Below, in pieces: positions 51,545 to 59,893 of a DNA stretch of 64,000 nt. The notes beneath the pieces were generated by a model. It ran no database searches and was not told where the DNA came from. It saw only the letters and a list, made by a program, of their open reading frames with translations. Origin of the DNA: Phycicoccus jejuensis (GTDB lineage: Bacteria > Actinomycetota > Actinomycetes > Actinomycetales > Dermatophilaceae). The stretch lies in assembly GCF_000720925.1 (NCBI RefSeq), contig NZ_JOEE01000010.1, forward strand, positions 1 to 64,000, given 5' to 3'. The translations under genes and the position numbers were made by a program. The number at the start of each line of letters is the position of its first letter. The first letter of the stretch is position 1.

Positions 51545-52441
51545 ATGAGCGTCGTCGACGACATCGGCAGGCAGGCGCAGCGCCGCCTCGGCAACGCCCT
51601 GCGGGCCCGCGTGGCCGGTGACGACGCGTCGGAGCGCGCGGCCGTCATCTGGGGGCGTGTCGGAGAGCGCCGCTTCACCCCGGACGACCCGGTGTGGCGT
51701 GTTCACGCGGACGCCGCGATGTTCCCCGGCGGCGTGGGGGCCCTGCTCCTGCAGTCCCTGCACCCGTCGGCGATGGCCGGCGTCGCGGGGCACAGCGGCT
51801 ACCGCAGCGACCCGTGGGGGCGCCTGCAGCGCACCTCCCACTTCCTCGCGACGACGACGTTCGGGACGGTCGAGGACGCCGACGAGGCGATCGCCCGCGT
51901 CCGGTCCATCCACGAGCGCGTGCGCGGCAAGGACGAGGACGGCGTGCCCTACCGTGCCTCCGACCCGGACCTGCTGTCGTGGGTGCACGTCGCCGAGGCG
52001 TGGAGCTTCCTGACGGCCTACCAGCGGTACGCGTCGACGCCGCTCGACCCCGACGAGGCCGACGCCTACGTCGAGCAGTCGGCCGTCGTCGCACGCCTGC
52101 TGGGCGCCGACGCCGTGCCGACCGACGTCGCGGCGCTGCACGCCGCGCTCGAGGCGTACCGGCCGGTCCTGCGCGCCACGGACGCCGCGCGCGACGCCGC
52201 CCGGTTCCTGCTCCTCGACCCCCCGCTGCCCTGGACGCAGCGCGCCGGTTACGGGCTGCTGGCCTCGGGCGGGGTCGCCATCCTGCCGGACTGGGCGCGG
52301 CGCGAGCTGCGGCTGCCGGTGCACGGGCCGGTGCGCGGGGCCGCCGGCGTGCTCGGCCTCGTCGGCACCAAGGCGGTGCGGTGGGCGATGGCCGGCGTCG
52401 CCGAGGAGCGACAGGTGGAGGGGCTCAGCCCGTCGTCGTGA
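51545..52441 (+). CDS. Oxygenase MpaB-family protein (DUF2236)
   Basis: A 298-residue protein with the DUF2236/latex-clearing type pattern: GGVGALLLQSLHPSAMAGVAGHSGYRSDPWGRLQRT (outline), VHGKDEDG-type VRGKDEDGVPY, and VHVAEAWSFLTAYQRY. Family members are haem-containing oxygenases. ATG 51545 has ACGGAGG 5 bases upstream. The 115-base gap before it contains a small hairpin (51512-51527, stem GGGCGAC) that may end the transporter transcript. Confidence 0.85.
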   Translation: MSVVDDIGRQAQRRLGNALRARVAGDDASERAAVIWGRVGERRFTPDDPVWRVHADAAMFPGGVGALLLQSLHPSAMAGVAGHSGYRSDPWGRLQRTSHFLATTTFGTVEDADEAIARVRSIHERVRGKDEDGVPYRASDPDLLSWVHVAEAWSFLTAYQRYASTPLDPDEADAYVEQSAVVARLLGADAVPTDVAALHAALEAYRPVLRATDAARDAARFLLLDPPLPWTQRAGYGLLASGGVAILPDWARRELRLPVHGPVRGAAGVLGLVGTKAVRWAMAGVAEERQVEGLSPSS

Positions 52442-52892
52442 CGAGCGCCTCGATGCGCTCGAGGGTGGCCGCCATGTTCTTGCGGGTCATCCCCTCCATC
52501 CGGCGGACGAACGGCTTGCTCACCGCCGCCTCCTCGGAGATGTCCCAGGACTCGGTGACGAGGGTGCCGCCCTCGACCGGCTCGAGGTCGTAGCGCCAGA
52601 TGCGGCCGCCGACGACCTTGCCGACGGGACCGGAGGCGGTCGTCTGCCACGCGATGCGCCGGTTCTCCTCGAGCTCGATGATGGTGTTGAGGGTCGAGTA
52701 CGCGAGCCCGATCTTCATGTCCATCCCGAAGCGGTCGCCGAGGGCGAGCCGCCGGCCGCCGCTGCGGGCACCCTGCACGGAGCCGCCGCCGTCGATGCGC
52801 GCGTGGCCGGCCGGGTCGTCGAGCAGCGCGAAGATCGGCTCGGGGTCGGACGGGATGAGTCGCTGCACGGAGACGACGTCGCGGGAGGTCAT
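52425..52892 (-). CDS. SRPBCC-family protein (polyketide cyclase/START fold)
   Basis: A 155-residue hydrophobic-ligand-binding fold: PSDPEPIFALLDDPAGHARIDGGGSV, EENRRIAWQTTASGP, GTLVTESWDISE. The ligand is unknown. ATG 52892 has TAGCGT (52900-52905) exactly 7 bases upstream. The last 17 bases overlap the convergent MpaB-like gene. Confidence 0.85.
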   Translation of the reverse strand: MTSRDVVSVQRLIPSDPEPIFALLDDPAGHARIDGGGSVQGARSGGRRLALGDRFGMDMKIGLAYSTLNTIIELEENRRIAWQTTASGPVGKVVGGRIWRYDLEPVEGGTLVTESWDISEEAAVSKPFVRRMEGMTRKNMAATLERIEALVTTTG

Positions 52893-52917
52893 GCGCGCGA
52901 CGCTAACAGCCTGTGGG

Positions 52918-54162
52918 TCACCGGCGGTGGGTCGCCTCCGCGGCGGCCAGGGCCCGGTCGAGGTCCTCGACGAGGTCGTCCGGGTCCTCCAGCCCGAGGG
53001 AGACGCGGACGGTGCCGTCGGTGATCCCGACGGCCGCACGGTCCTCGGGCGAGAGGCGGCGGTGGGTCGTCGTGGCGGGGTGCGTCGTCAGGGACTTGGC
53101 GTCGCCGAGGTTGTTGCTGATGTCGACCAGCCGCAGCGCGTCGAGCAGCGCGAACGCCGCGTCCTTGCCCCCCTCGACCTCGAAGGTCACGACGGTGCCG
53201 GCGCCGCCCTCGAGCTGGCGCAGGGCGAGCTCGTGCTGGGGGTGGCTCGGCAGGTGCGGGTAGACGACCCGGACGAGGCCGCGCCCCTCCTCCCGCCACT
53301 GCTCGAGGGTCTCGGCGACGCGCAGCGCCGTGGCCGCCATCGCGCGGACCCGCAGGTCGAGGGTCTCGAGGCCCTTGGTCATCACCCAGGCGTTGAACGG
53401 CGACAGCGACGGGCCGGTGTGCCGCATGAGGTTCTTGACCGGGCCCTCGATGAACTCCCTCGGCCCGAGGATCGCCCCGCCGAGCGCGCGGCCCTGGCCG
53501 TCGATGTGCTTGGTGGCCGAGTACACGACGACGTCGGCGCCATGGGCCAGCGGGTGGCTGAACACCGGTGTGCCGAAGACGTTGTCGACGACGACGGTGG
53601 CCCCGGCGGCGTGGGCCAGCTCGGAGACGGCGGCGACGTCGACGAGCTCCTGCATGGGGTTGCTGGGGGTCTCGAAGAAGACGGCGGTGGTGGGGACGGC
53701 GAGCGCCTCGCGCCACTGGTCGAGGTCGGTGCCGTCGACGAAGACGGTCTCGACCCCCCAGCGCGGGAGGATCTCGTCGACGATGACGAAGCAGGACCCG
53801 AAGAGCGCGCGCGAGGCGACGACGCGGTCACCGGCCCCGCAGAGGGCGGCCATCGCCGTGAAGACGGCCGACATCCCCGAGGCGGTGGCGAAGCAGGCCT
53901 CGGCGCCCTCGAGGAGGCGCATCCGCTCCTCGAAGGTCGAGACGGTGGGGTTGCCGTACCGGCTGTAGACGTAGTGCTCGACCTCGTCCTTGAAGGCCGC
54001 CTCGGCCTGCGCCGCGGACTCGTAGACGAAGCCGGAGGTGAGGTACAGCGCCTCCGCGGTCTCGTCGAAACCGCTGCGCTGCAGACCGCCCCGGACCGCC
54101 AGGGTCCGCGGGCGCAGCGTCGGCTCGGGGTGGGGGTCGGTCTGCGGGTCGGGAGCCGTCAC
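52918..54162 (-). CDS. metZ: O-succinylhomoserine sulfhydrylase
   Basis: PLP-dependent trans-sulfuration family enzyme, 414 residues, which forms homocysteine from an activated homoserine and sulfide. PLP Lys is in VVYSATKHIDGQGRALGG, a MetZ hallmark; YSRYGNPTVSTFEERM, ETPSNPMQELVD and LVDISNNLGDAKSL support it. The GTG start at 54162 overlaps the rhodanese stop (GTGA). A related cystathionine enzyme is less likely given the GQGR motif. Confidence 0.92.
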   Translation of the reverse strand: MTAPDPQTDPHPEPTLRPRTLAVRGGLQRSGFDETAEALYLTSGFVYESAAQAEAAFKDEVEHYVYSRYGNPTVSTFEERMRLLEGAEACFATASGMSAVFTAMAALCGAGDRVVASRALFGSCFVIVDEILPRWGVETVFVDGTDLDQWREALAVPTTAVFFETPSNPMQELVDVAAVSELAHAAGATVVVDNVFGTPVFSHPLAHGADVVVYSATKHIDGQGRALGGAILGPREFIEGPVKNLMRHTGPSLSPFNAWVMTKGLETLDLRVRAMAATALRVAETLEQWREEGRGLVRVVYPHLPSHPQHELALRQLEGGAGTVVTFEVEGGKDAAFALLDALRLVDISNNLGDAKSLTTHPATTTHRRLSPEDRAAVGITDGTVRVSLGLEDPDDLVEDLDRALAAAEATHRR

Positions 54163-54572
54163 TGCTGGCTCCACGGCAGTCCGTCGACCTTCCAGCCCGA
54201 GACGTGGCGGTGGCCGGCGTGGTCGACCGGGCCCTCGAAGCCCTCCAGGACGTTGTAGGCGGGGCCGAGGCCGGCGGCGGTGGCGGCGTTCGCCGCGGCG
54301 ACCGAGCGGACGCCCGAGCGGCAGAGGAAGTAGACGGGGCGACCGGGCGTGACGCCGGCGGCGCGCAGGTCGTCCACGAAGGAGTCGTTGACGGCGCCGC
54401 CGGGGAAGCGGCTCCACTCGACGAAGACGACGTCCTTGCCGGCGCCGGCGAGATCCGGGACACCGACGAAGGACCACTCGGCGCTCGTGCGGACGTCGAC
54501 GAGCACGGCGTCGTCGGGGCCCGTCACGGCGGCGTAGGCCTCGGGCGGGGTCACGTCTCCTGCGTACGTCAT
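54159..54572 (-). CDS. Rhodanese-like sulfurtransferase
   Basis: Single-domain rhodanese, 137 residues. The active Cys loop is CRSGVRS in YFLCRSGVRSVAAANAA; LVDVRTSAEWSFVG is the domain's start. It is coupled to metZ by GTGA, so a role in delivering sulfur to homocysteine synthesis is likely. ATG 54572 has TACCCT 7 bases upstream. Confidence 0.9.
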   Translation of the reverse strand: MTYAGDVTPPEAYAAVTGPDDAVLVDVRTSAEWSFVGVPDLAGAGKDVVFVEWSRFPGGAVNDSFVDDLRAAGVTPGRPVYFLCRSGVRSVAAANAATAAGLGPAYNVLEGFEGPVDHAGHRHVSGWKVDGLPWSQQ

Positions 54573-54626
54573 GCCCACGAGGGTAGGACGGTCGCTGCCG
54601 GGCCCGCACGACGTCTCAGCCCCGCC

Positions 54627-54765
54627 GGGTCGAGGTGAAACCCGACCACCCCAGGGGGTCGAACATCACCTCGACCCGCCGACTCCCCCGGCAGCACGGG
54701 GGTCCTGCGGCCGCTGCCGGTTGCTCCACCCCTCGAAGCAACCGGGACGAGCGGTCCGACCGCTC
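54627..54765. other. Run of four hairpins in the rhodanese/GNAT intergenic region
   Basis: The 337-base divergent gap contains, in order: a 12-bp stem GGGTCGAGGTGA / TCACCTCGACCC (54627-54677) enclosing a CGACC/GGTCG stem; CCCCCG/CGGGGG (54685-54702); CCGGTTGCT/AGCAACCGG (54717-54745); and the 17-base palindrome GAGCGGTCCGACCGCTC (54749-54765). It could be a structured leader of rhodanese-metZ or a terminator/operator cluster. I could not fit a SAM riboswitch consensus. The remaining 144 bases up to the GNAT gene show nothing clear. Confidence 0.6.
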
Positions 54766-54909
54766 ATCATGACTGCGTCAGGGGGTGACGCGAACAACAG
54801 CGGGTCGCGCTCCTCTGCGTCCTCGGGCCGGCGCGGCAGGGACCCGGGCGTCGCACGGCGCCGAGAACCCGCTTGATCGCCCGACCGTCCGGCGGGGAGG
54901 CTGACGGGC

Positions 54910-55476
54910 ATGGCCCCTGCGACGCCGTTCAGCGAGAAGCCCACCCTCCGCGGCGAGCTCGTGACGCTCCGGCCGGTCACGGGGGATGACGCCGCTCTCC
55001 TCGACGCCGTCGTCCGCGACGACCCGGAGGTCGCCGAGCTCACCGGCTCCGTCCACCGCACGGGCGACTCGCCGCCGCCGATCGACCCCGCCCGGCTCCG
55101 CGCGATCTACGAGTCCTGGGCCGTCGCCGACGACCGGCTCGTCCTCGCCGTCGTCGACAACACCACGGCCGCCGTCGTCGGCGAGGTCGTCCTCAACGAC
55201 TGGGACCCCGCCAACCGCTCGTGCGGCTTCCGGACCTTCGTCGGTCGCGCCGGACGCGGGCGTGGCCTCGGCACCGAGGCCACGCGGCTCGTCGTCGAGC
55301 ACGGCCTGCGCACGATGGGCCTGCACCGCATCACGCTCGAGGTGTACGCCTTCAACCCGCGCGCCCGCCACGTCTACGAGAAGGTCGGCTTCGTCCACGA
55401 GGGGACCGGCCGCGACGCCCTGCGCTTCGACGACGGGTGGGTCGACGTGCACCTCATGGCGATCCTCGGCGGCTGA
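54910..55476 (+). CDS. GNAT acetyltransferase (RimJ/RimL type)
   Basis: N-acetyltransferase of 188 residues. The start LRGELVTLRPVTGDDAALL and the acetyl-CoA loop GRAGRGRGLGTEATRLVVEHG, then NPRARHVYEKVGFVHEGTGRDAL, are typical of the RimJ/RimL class. The substrate is unknown. ATG 54910 is the first Met in frame. Confidence 0.87.
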   Translation: MAPATPFSEKPTLRGELVTLRPVTGDDAALLDAVVRDDPEVAELTGSVHRTGDSPPPIDPARLRAIYESWAVADDRLVLAVVDNTTAAVVGEVVLNDWDPANRSCGFRTFVGRAGRGRGLGTEATRLVVEHGLRTMGLHRITLEVYAFNPRARHVYEKVGFVHEGTGRDALRFDDGWVDVHLMAILGG

Positions 55477-55500
55477 GGCGCCGTCCGCCCGGGCGGGGGC

Positions 55501-55974
55501 TCACCGCAGCGGCAGCTCGAAACGCCGCAGGACGGGGTGCGGCGGGAAGAGCGACCACGACACCTCGTCGGTCGCCACCCATCCCCGCCGCTCGTAGAAC
55601 CGGATGGCGCGCCGGTTCTCCTCGAACACCCGCAGCCACGCCACCGCGTGCCCGTCGCGGGCGATCGCCGCGACGACCTCGTCATGCAGCCGGGCCGCGA
55701 GCCCGCTCCCCCACGTCGGGCGCGCCGTCCCGAGGTGGAACAGCTCCGCCCCGCGCACCGCCGCGAACCCGACGAGCTCGCCGTCCTCGACCGCCGCGAA
55801 GGACCGGATGCCCGGGTCCGCCAGCTCGTGCACCCAGCGCGAGCGCACCTCGGCCGCCGGGAAGGGGTGGGTCTCCTGCGGGAAGATGTGACCGAGCGCG
55901 GCGACCGCCCCCGCCTCCTGGAGCGGCAGCAGGGCGTCGAGGTCGTCCGGGGTCAGCGGTCGGGTCAGCGGCAT
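55501..55974 (-). CDS. GNAT acetyltransferase
   Basis: A 157-residue GNAT protein: LTPDDLDALLPLQEAGA, GELVGFAAVRGAELFHLGTARPTWGSGLAARLHDEV, VFEENRRAIRFYERRGW. The acetyl-CoA loop reads PTWGSGLA, a little degenerate from Q/RxxGxG/A. ATG 55974 has TACGGT 7 bases upstream. It converges on the other GNAT gene and diverges from the next one. The two are not close paralogues. Confidence 0.85.
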   Translation of the reverse strand: MPLTRPLTPDDLDALLPLQEAGAVAALGHIFPQETHPFPAAEVRSRWVHELADPGIRSFAAVEDGELVGFAAVRGAELFHLGTARPTWGSGLAARLHDEVVAAIARDGHAVAWLRVFEENRRAIRFYERRGWVATDEVSWSLFPPHPVLRRFELPLR

Positions 55975-56025
55975 CGGCGCGACCGTACCCGCCCGCACCG
56001 GCCCGGCCGGTGCGAGGGTGGTCGG

Positions 56026-56613
56026 GTGCCCCCGCTGACCGTCGACCACGCCGAAGGTCTCGCCGCGTTCCGTGCGTCCGTCGCCGCCGTCGCCGACGCC
56101 GTCCGCGACCTCCCGGAGCCCGCGCTCTTCGAGCCCTCGCGCTGCGCGGGATGGACCCGGTTCGACGTCGTGGCCCACGTGCTCGCCGGATGGGAGGAGC
56201 TGCTCGGCGGTCTCGCCCGGCGGACGGCGGGCCCCGCCACCGTCGATGCCGCGAGCTACTGGGCGGCCTACGCCGAGGCCGGCTCGGGCGACGACCCCGT
56301 GCTCGTGCTCATGGACCAGCGGCGGTGGACCGACGCCCACCGCCGGCCCGCGGCAGCCGTCGCCCGGCTCCTCGACGTCGCCGACCGCGTGCTCGCCGCG
56401 TCGGGCGCCCTGCCCGACGGGCACCACGGCTTCCAGGGCCACGTGCTGACCAGCGGCGACCTGCTCGCGTCCTGGGCCGTCGAGGACGTCGTCCACCTCG
56501 TCGACCTCGACCTCGACGCCACCCCACCGCCGGCCGCCCTCGACCTGGCCCGCCGCACGGCCGAGGCGCTCCCACGCGACGCCGTGCCCTGGGACCCCGA
56601 CGCGCTGGGCTGA
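56026..56613 (+). CDS. Mycothiol-dependent maleylpyruvate isomerase-type (DinB-like) protein
   Basis: A 195-residue helical-bundle protein of the TIGR03083/MDMPI type: EPSRCAGWTRFDVVAHVLAGWEELL, then WAVEDVVHLVDLDLD with the second His. Such proteins bind a metal through three His and many use mycothiol. The GTG start at 56026 gives VPPLTVDHAEGL. Exact function is unknown. Confidence 0.75.
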   Translation: MPPLTVDHAEGLAAFRASVAAVADAVRDLPEPALFEPSRCAGWTRFDVVAHVLAGWEELLGGLARRTAGPATVDAASYWAAYAEAGSGDDPVLVLMDQRRWTDAHRRPAAAVARLLDVADRVLAASGALPDGHHGFQGHVLTSGDLLASWAVEDVVHLVDLDLDATPPPAALDLARRTAEALPRDAVPWDPDALG

Positions 56614-56656
56614 GGCCCCACCCCGCACGTCATCGACCGCACCGGCCGGCGACTCC

Positions 56657-57601
56657 TCAGGTGCGGTTGGTGAAGGCCACCGAGACGTCGCCGTCGGTCC
56701 AGACCTCGACCCCGGTGAGCGACCCCGGCGCCGCCGCGAGCCGGTCGTGGCGCTCGGCCGGCATCCCGAGGACGTGCCCCAGGGCCGCCTGCACGACGGC
56801 GGCCGGGCAGACGACGACCGTCGTGCCGCCACGGGAGACGACCCGCTCCCAGGCCGTCGGAGCAGCGGCGGCCGAGGCCCAGGCCGCGTCGACGACCGCG
56901 TCGACGCCGAGCGCGTCACCGACCTCGGCGGCCGTCTCGGTCGAGGCCTCGGTGCCCGCCTCGAGCAGGCACCGGGGCGCGCCGCCCAGCAGGCGCTCGA
57001 CGGACCGCGCGGCCTGCTGCGCCGCGCTCCCCTCCGCCTCGGTCACGAGCACGACCCGCACCGGCGTGCCGTCGCGACGCGGGACCGGCGCGCACGCCGC
57101 GCCGCCCGACGCCTCGTCGTCACCACCGGCAGCGTCGGCCTCACCCGACGACGCCCCACCCCCGTGGTCGCGATGGACGGTGAGGCCGTCCATGCCGTCG
57201 TTCGAGAGGGCGTCGGCGTCCTTGTTCTCGGCGCGTGGGATCCACTCGTAGCGCACCGCCCCGCCCGCGGCCCTGATGGCCTCGACGACGTCGCGGGCCT
57301 CGAGCGCCAGCCGGCGCATGTCCTCGTGCTTGATCTTCCAGCGCCCGGCCATCTGCTCGACGACGAGCTTGGAGTCCATCCGGACGAGCACGACCGCCCC
57401 GGGGTCGATCGCGTGCGCCGCGGTGAGCCCCGCGATGAGGCCGCGGTACTCGGCGACGTTGTTCGACGCCTTGCCCAGCGGCTCCGCACGCTCGGCGAGC
57501 AGCGCGCCGGTCTCGGTGTCGCGCACCAGCGCCCCGTACCCGGCGACGCCCGGGTTGCCGCGCGACCCGCCGTCGGCCTCGACGGTGAGCCGGCGGCTCA
57601 C
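56657..57601 (-). CDS. RNase HI fused to a degenerate histidine-phosphatase domain
   Basis: A 314-residue two-domain protein. Residues 1-135 are an RNase HI with the catalytic acids in VEADGGSRGNPG, ASNNVAEYRGLIAGL, LVRMDSKLVVEQM and ENKDADALSN. An acidic linker follows. Residues about 175-314 align in outline with the CobC-like phosphatase half known from actinobacterial RNase H/phosphatase fusions, but the RHG motif is VLVTEAEG and the second catalytic His is not seen (VVVCPAAVVQAAL). The GTG start at 57601 overlaps the upstream stop (GTGA). Confidence 0.85.
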   Translation of the reverse strand: MSRRLTVEADGGSRGNPGVAGYGALVRDTETGALLAERAEPLGKASNNVAEYRGLIAGLTAAHAIDPGAVVLVRMDSKLVVEQMAGRWKIKHEDMRRLALEARDVVEAIRAAGGAVRYEWIPRAENKDADALSNDGMDGLTVHRDHGGGASSGEADAAGGDDEASGGAACAPVPRRDGTPVRVVLVTEAEGSAAQQAARSVERLLGGAPRCLLEAGTEASTETAAEVGDALGVDAVVDAAWASAAAAPTAWERVVSRGGTTVVVCPAAVVQAALGHVLGMPAERHDRLAAAPGSLTGVEVWTDGDVSVAFTNRT

Positions 57602-58338
57602 AGCCCGGACTCGGGCGTGCGCACGAGGATCCGGTTGCACTCCTCGCAGCGCAGCACCTCGTCCTCGTCGGCCGAGCGCAGGCGCTGGATCTCGACGGGG
57701 TTGAGCTCGAGCCGGCAGCCGCCGCAACGGCGCTGGTGCAGCGCTGCCGCGCCGGTCCCGCCGGAGCTCTTGCGGATCTTCTCGTAGAGCGCGACGAGGT
57801 CCTCCCCGACCTCGGCGGCGACGGTGTCGCGCGGGGCGGCCACGTGGCCGGCCTCGTCGTCGAGGCGCGCGGTCTCACGGTCGCGGGCGGTCTCGAGCGC
57901 GGTGATGCGGGCGGTCAGCTCGCCCATCCCGCGCTCGAGCTCGGCGACGTCGTGCTCGGCGGCCTCGGCGCGCTCCATCACCTCGAGCTCGACCTCCTCG
58001 AGCTCGCCCTGGCGACGCGCGAGCGAGACGATCTCGTGCTGCAGCGCCTGGAGGTCCTTGGCCGTGCCGGTGCCCGAGTCGAGCCGGGCCTGGTCGCGCG
58101 CCGCGCGGTCGCGGACCAGCTGGACGTCGGCCTCGGCCTTGGCGACCTCGCGCTGGACGTCGCCGAGCTCGGTGCGCGAGCGGACGAGCTGGTCCTCGAG
58201 GAGGCGTGCCTTGCCGGCGAGGTCCTCGAGCTCCGCGAGCTGCGGCAGGGTCCGGCGGGCGTGCGCCAGCTGGTCCAGCCGCGTGTCGATGGCCTGGAGG
58301 TCGAGCAGCCGCTGCTGACGGGACGAGTCGGCTCTCAC
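57598..58338 (-). CDS. C4-type zinc-ribbon coiled-coil protein
   Basis: A 246-residue protein with a long coiled coil (about 10-180, LLDLQAIDTRLDQLAHARRTLP and heptads rich in Glu, Arg, Leu) and a C-terminal zinc ribbon CGGCRLELNP...LRCEECNRILV. This is the CT398/DUF164-like pattern. Its role is not known; it is commonly beside nif3 and RNase H genes in actinobacteria. The GTG start at 58338 overlaps the nif3 stop (GTGA), and its own stop overlaps the RNase H start. Confidence 0.9.
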   Translation of the reverse strand: MRADSSRQQRLLDLQAIDTRLDQLAHARRTLPQLAELEDLAGKARLLEDQLVRSRTELGDVQREVAKAEADVQLVRDRAARDQARLDSGTGTAKDLQALQHEIVSLARRQGELEEVELEVMERAEAAEHDVAELERGMGELTARITALETARDRETARLDDEAGHVAAPRDTVAAEVGEDLVALYEKIRKSSGGTGAAALHQRRCGGCRLELNPVEIQRLRSADEDEVLRCEECNRILVRTPESGL

Positions 58339-59183
58339 GGGGTACCTCCAAGGTCGGCACCGACGAGGAAGGTCCACGGGTCGGTGCGCACTGTGCTGAT
58401 GTGGGTCTCCACCCTAGTCACGTCGTCGCCGAGGGCCGCACCCAGCGCCTGCTGCGCACGGGCCAGCCACAGCCACTCGCTCGCCCAGTGCCCGGCGTCG
58501 ACGAGGTACGGGGTGCCGCCGCGCGCCTCCTCGCGGGCCTCGAGCGCCGGGTGGTGGCGCAGGTCGGCCGTCACGTACACGTCGGCGCCGCTGGCCCGGA
58601 CCTCGTCGAACAGGTCGTCCCCCGCCCCGCCGAGCAGCGCCACGCGGCGCACCGGGGCGTCCGGCGGACCGGAGACCCGGACCCCGCCGGCGGTCGGCGG
58701 CAGGTGCCGCGCCAGCCCCTCGACGAACGCGCGCAGCGGCAGCGCCGACGGCAGGTCGCCGACGCGGCCGAGCGCCTGGCCCTCGACGACGGCCAGCGGC
58801 TCGGTCGCGGCCAGCCCGCACGCGTCGGCGAGCGCCTCGCAGACGCCCTCGTCGGCGACGTCGGCGTTCGTGTGGGCGACGTACAGCGCGACGTCCCCGA
58901 CGACGAGGCCGGTCACCGTCGCGCCCTTGGCCGAGGTCGTGGCCACGGAGTGGACGCCGCGCAGCAGCAGCGGGTGGTGGGTGAGCAGCAGGTCGGCCCC
59001 GAGCGAGCGGGCCTCCTCGACGACCTCGAGCGTCGGGTCGACCGCGAGGAGGACGCGGCGAACGGGCTGGTCGGGGTCGCCGGTCACAAGACCGACCCGG
59101 TCCCACGACTGCGCGGTGGCCGGCGGGTAGAGGCGCTCGAGCACCTCGAGCACCTCGCGGAGGGTCAGGGCGTCGTCGCTCAT
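58335..59183 (-). CDS. NIF3-family dinuclear-metal protein
   Basis: Hexameric NIF3/DUF34 protein, 282 residues. Metal ligands are in TAQSWDRVGLVTGDPD, LLTHHPLLLRGVHS and AHTNADVADEG, and late in VDAGHWASEW. Some members have been linked to GTP cyclohydrolase-like or tRNA-related roles; the function is not settled. ATG 59183 is only 1 base after the 3' end of tRNA-Val, so cleavage of that tRNA would leave a C-AUG 5' end. It heads an operon with the zinc-ribbon and RNase H genes. Confidence 0.9.
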   Translation of the reverse strand: MSDDALTLREVLEVLERLYPPATAQSWDRVGLVTGDPDQPVRRVLLAVDPTLEVVEEARSLGADLLLTHHPLLLRGVHSVATTSAKGATVTGLVVGDVALYVAHTNADVADEGVCEALADACGLAATEPLAVVEGQALGRVGDLPSALPLRAFVEGLARHLPPTAGGVRVSGPPDAPVRRVALLGGAGDDLFDEVRASGADVYVTADLRHHPALEAREEARGGTPYLVDAGHWASEWLWLARAQQALGAALGDDVTRVETHISTVRTDPWTFLVGADLGGTP

Positions 59184-59184
59184 G

Positions 59185-59257
59185 TGGGCCCGGCCGGGAT
59201 CGAACCGACGACCGACGCGGTGTAAACGCGGCGCTCTACCAGCTGAGCTACAGGCCC
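59185..59257 (-). tRNA. tRNA-Val (anticodon UAC)
   Basis: A 73-base cloverleaf on the minus strand: acceptor GGGCCTG/CGGGCCC (one G-U), D arm GCTCAGCTGGTAGAGC, anticodon loop TTTACAC (anticodon TAC), T arm GTCGG-TTCGATC-CCGGC and discriminator A. No CCA is encoded. There is a C-T mismatch at the top of the anticodon stem. It reads GUA codons. Confidence 0.95.
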
Positions 59258-59340
59258 CGGGCGGTGGCCCGCCGTGCGCGGCGCCACCGACCGCCGACAT
59301 CATGGCAGGTCCGGGTGCGGACCGGTCGGTCCACCCGGGC

Positions 59341-59820
59341 TCAGACCGCCAGCGCGGCGACGGCCGAGGGGATGGCCGAGAAGTCGCGCGGCTCCCCCGG
59401 GCCGTTGACGAGCGTCCACGCGACCCGGCCGTCGCGGCCGACGAGGAAGGTGCCCCGCAGCGAGGCCCCGTTGGCCTCGTTGAGCACGCCGTAGGCGCGG
59501 GCGACCTCGCCGTGCGGCCAGGCGTCCGACAGCAGCGGGAAGAAGTAGCCCTGGATGTCGGCCCACGCGCGGTTGCTGAACACGGCGTCGCACGAGACGC
59601 AGAGCACCTGGAGGTCGTCGGTGACGTACCGCTCGAGGTGGTCGCGGATCTCGTCGAGCTCCCCGGTGCAGATGCCCGAGAACGCCCACGGGTAGAAGAC
59701 GACCACCACGTTCTTCTCGGCCGTCAGCTCCGAGAGGGTCACGTCGGCGCCGTTCTGGTCGCGCAGCGTGAAGTCCGGGGCGACGTCGCCGACGGCGAGG
59801 GGGCTCGGAGCGGGGGTCAT
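59341..59820 (-). CDS. ahpE: AhpE-type peroxiredoxin
   Basis: Thiol peroxidase of the AhpE/BCP class, 159 residues. The peroxidatic Cys is Cys51 in YPWAFSGICTGEL; Cys74 and Cys77 are in VLCVSCDAVFSN. DVAPDFTLRDQNG and GTFLVGRDGRVAW are family features. The peroxiredoxin next to a DUF3052 gene is also seen in Mycobacterium. ATG 59820; CAGGAT lies 6 bases upstream. Confidence 0.92.
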   Translation of the reverse strand: MTPAPSPLAVGDVAPDFTLRDQNGADVTLSELTAEKNVVVVFYPWAFSGICTGELDEIRDHLERYVTDDLQVLCVSCDAVFSNRAWADIQGYFFPLLSDAWPHGEVARAYGVLNEANGASLRGTFLVGRDGRVAWTLVNGPGEPRDFSAIPSAVAALAV

Positions 59821-59893
59821 GCGTCCATCCTGCCAGTTGGGGAGTGGTCGCGGCCGACCGGTGACGAGTACCCCCCACGGTGTGCAACCCCGG

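Noticed and set aside
54600..54800. SAM riboswitch upstream of rhodanese-metZ
   Set aside because: A few GGTGGAG / CCGGCA-like words occur, but the order and pairing of SAM-I or SAM-IV could not be matched; also the rhodanese start appears leaderless. An Infernal search would decide.
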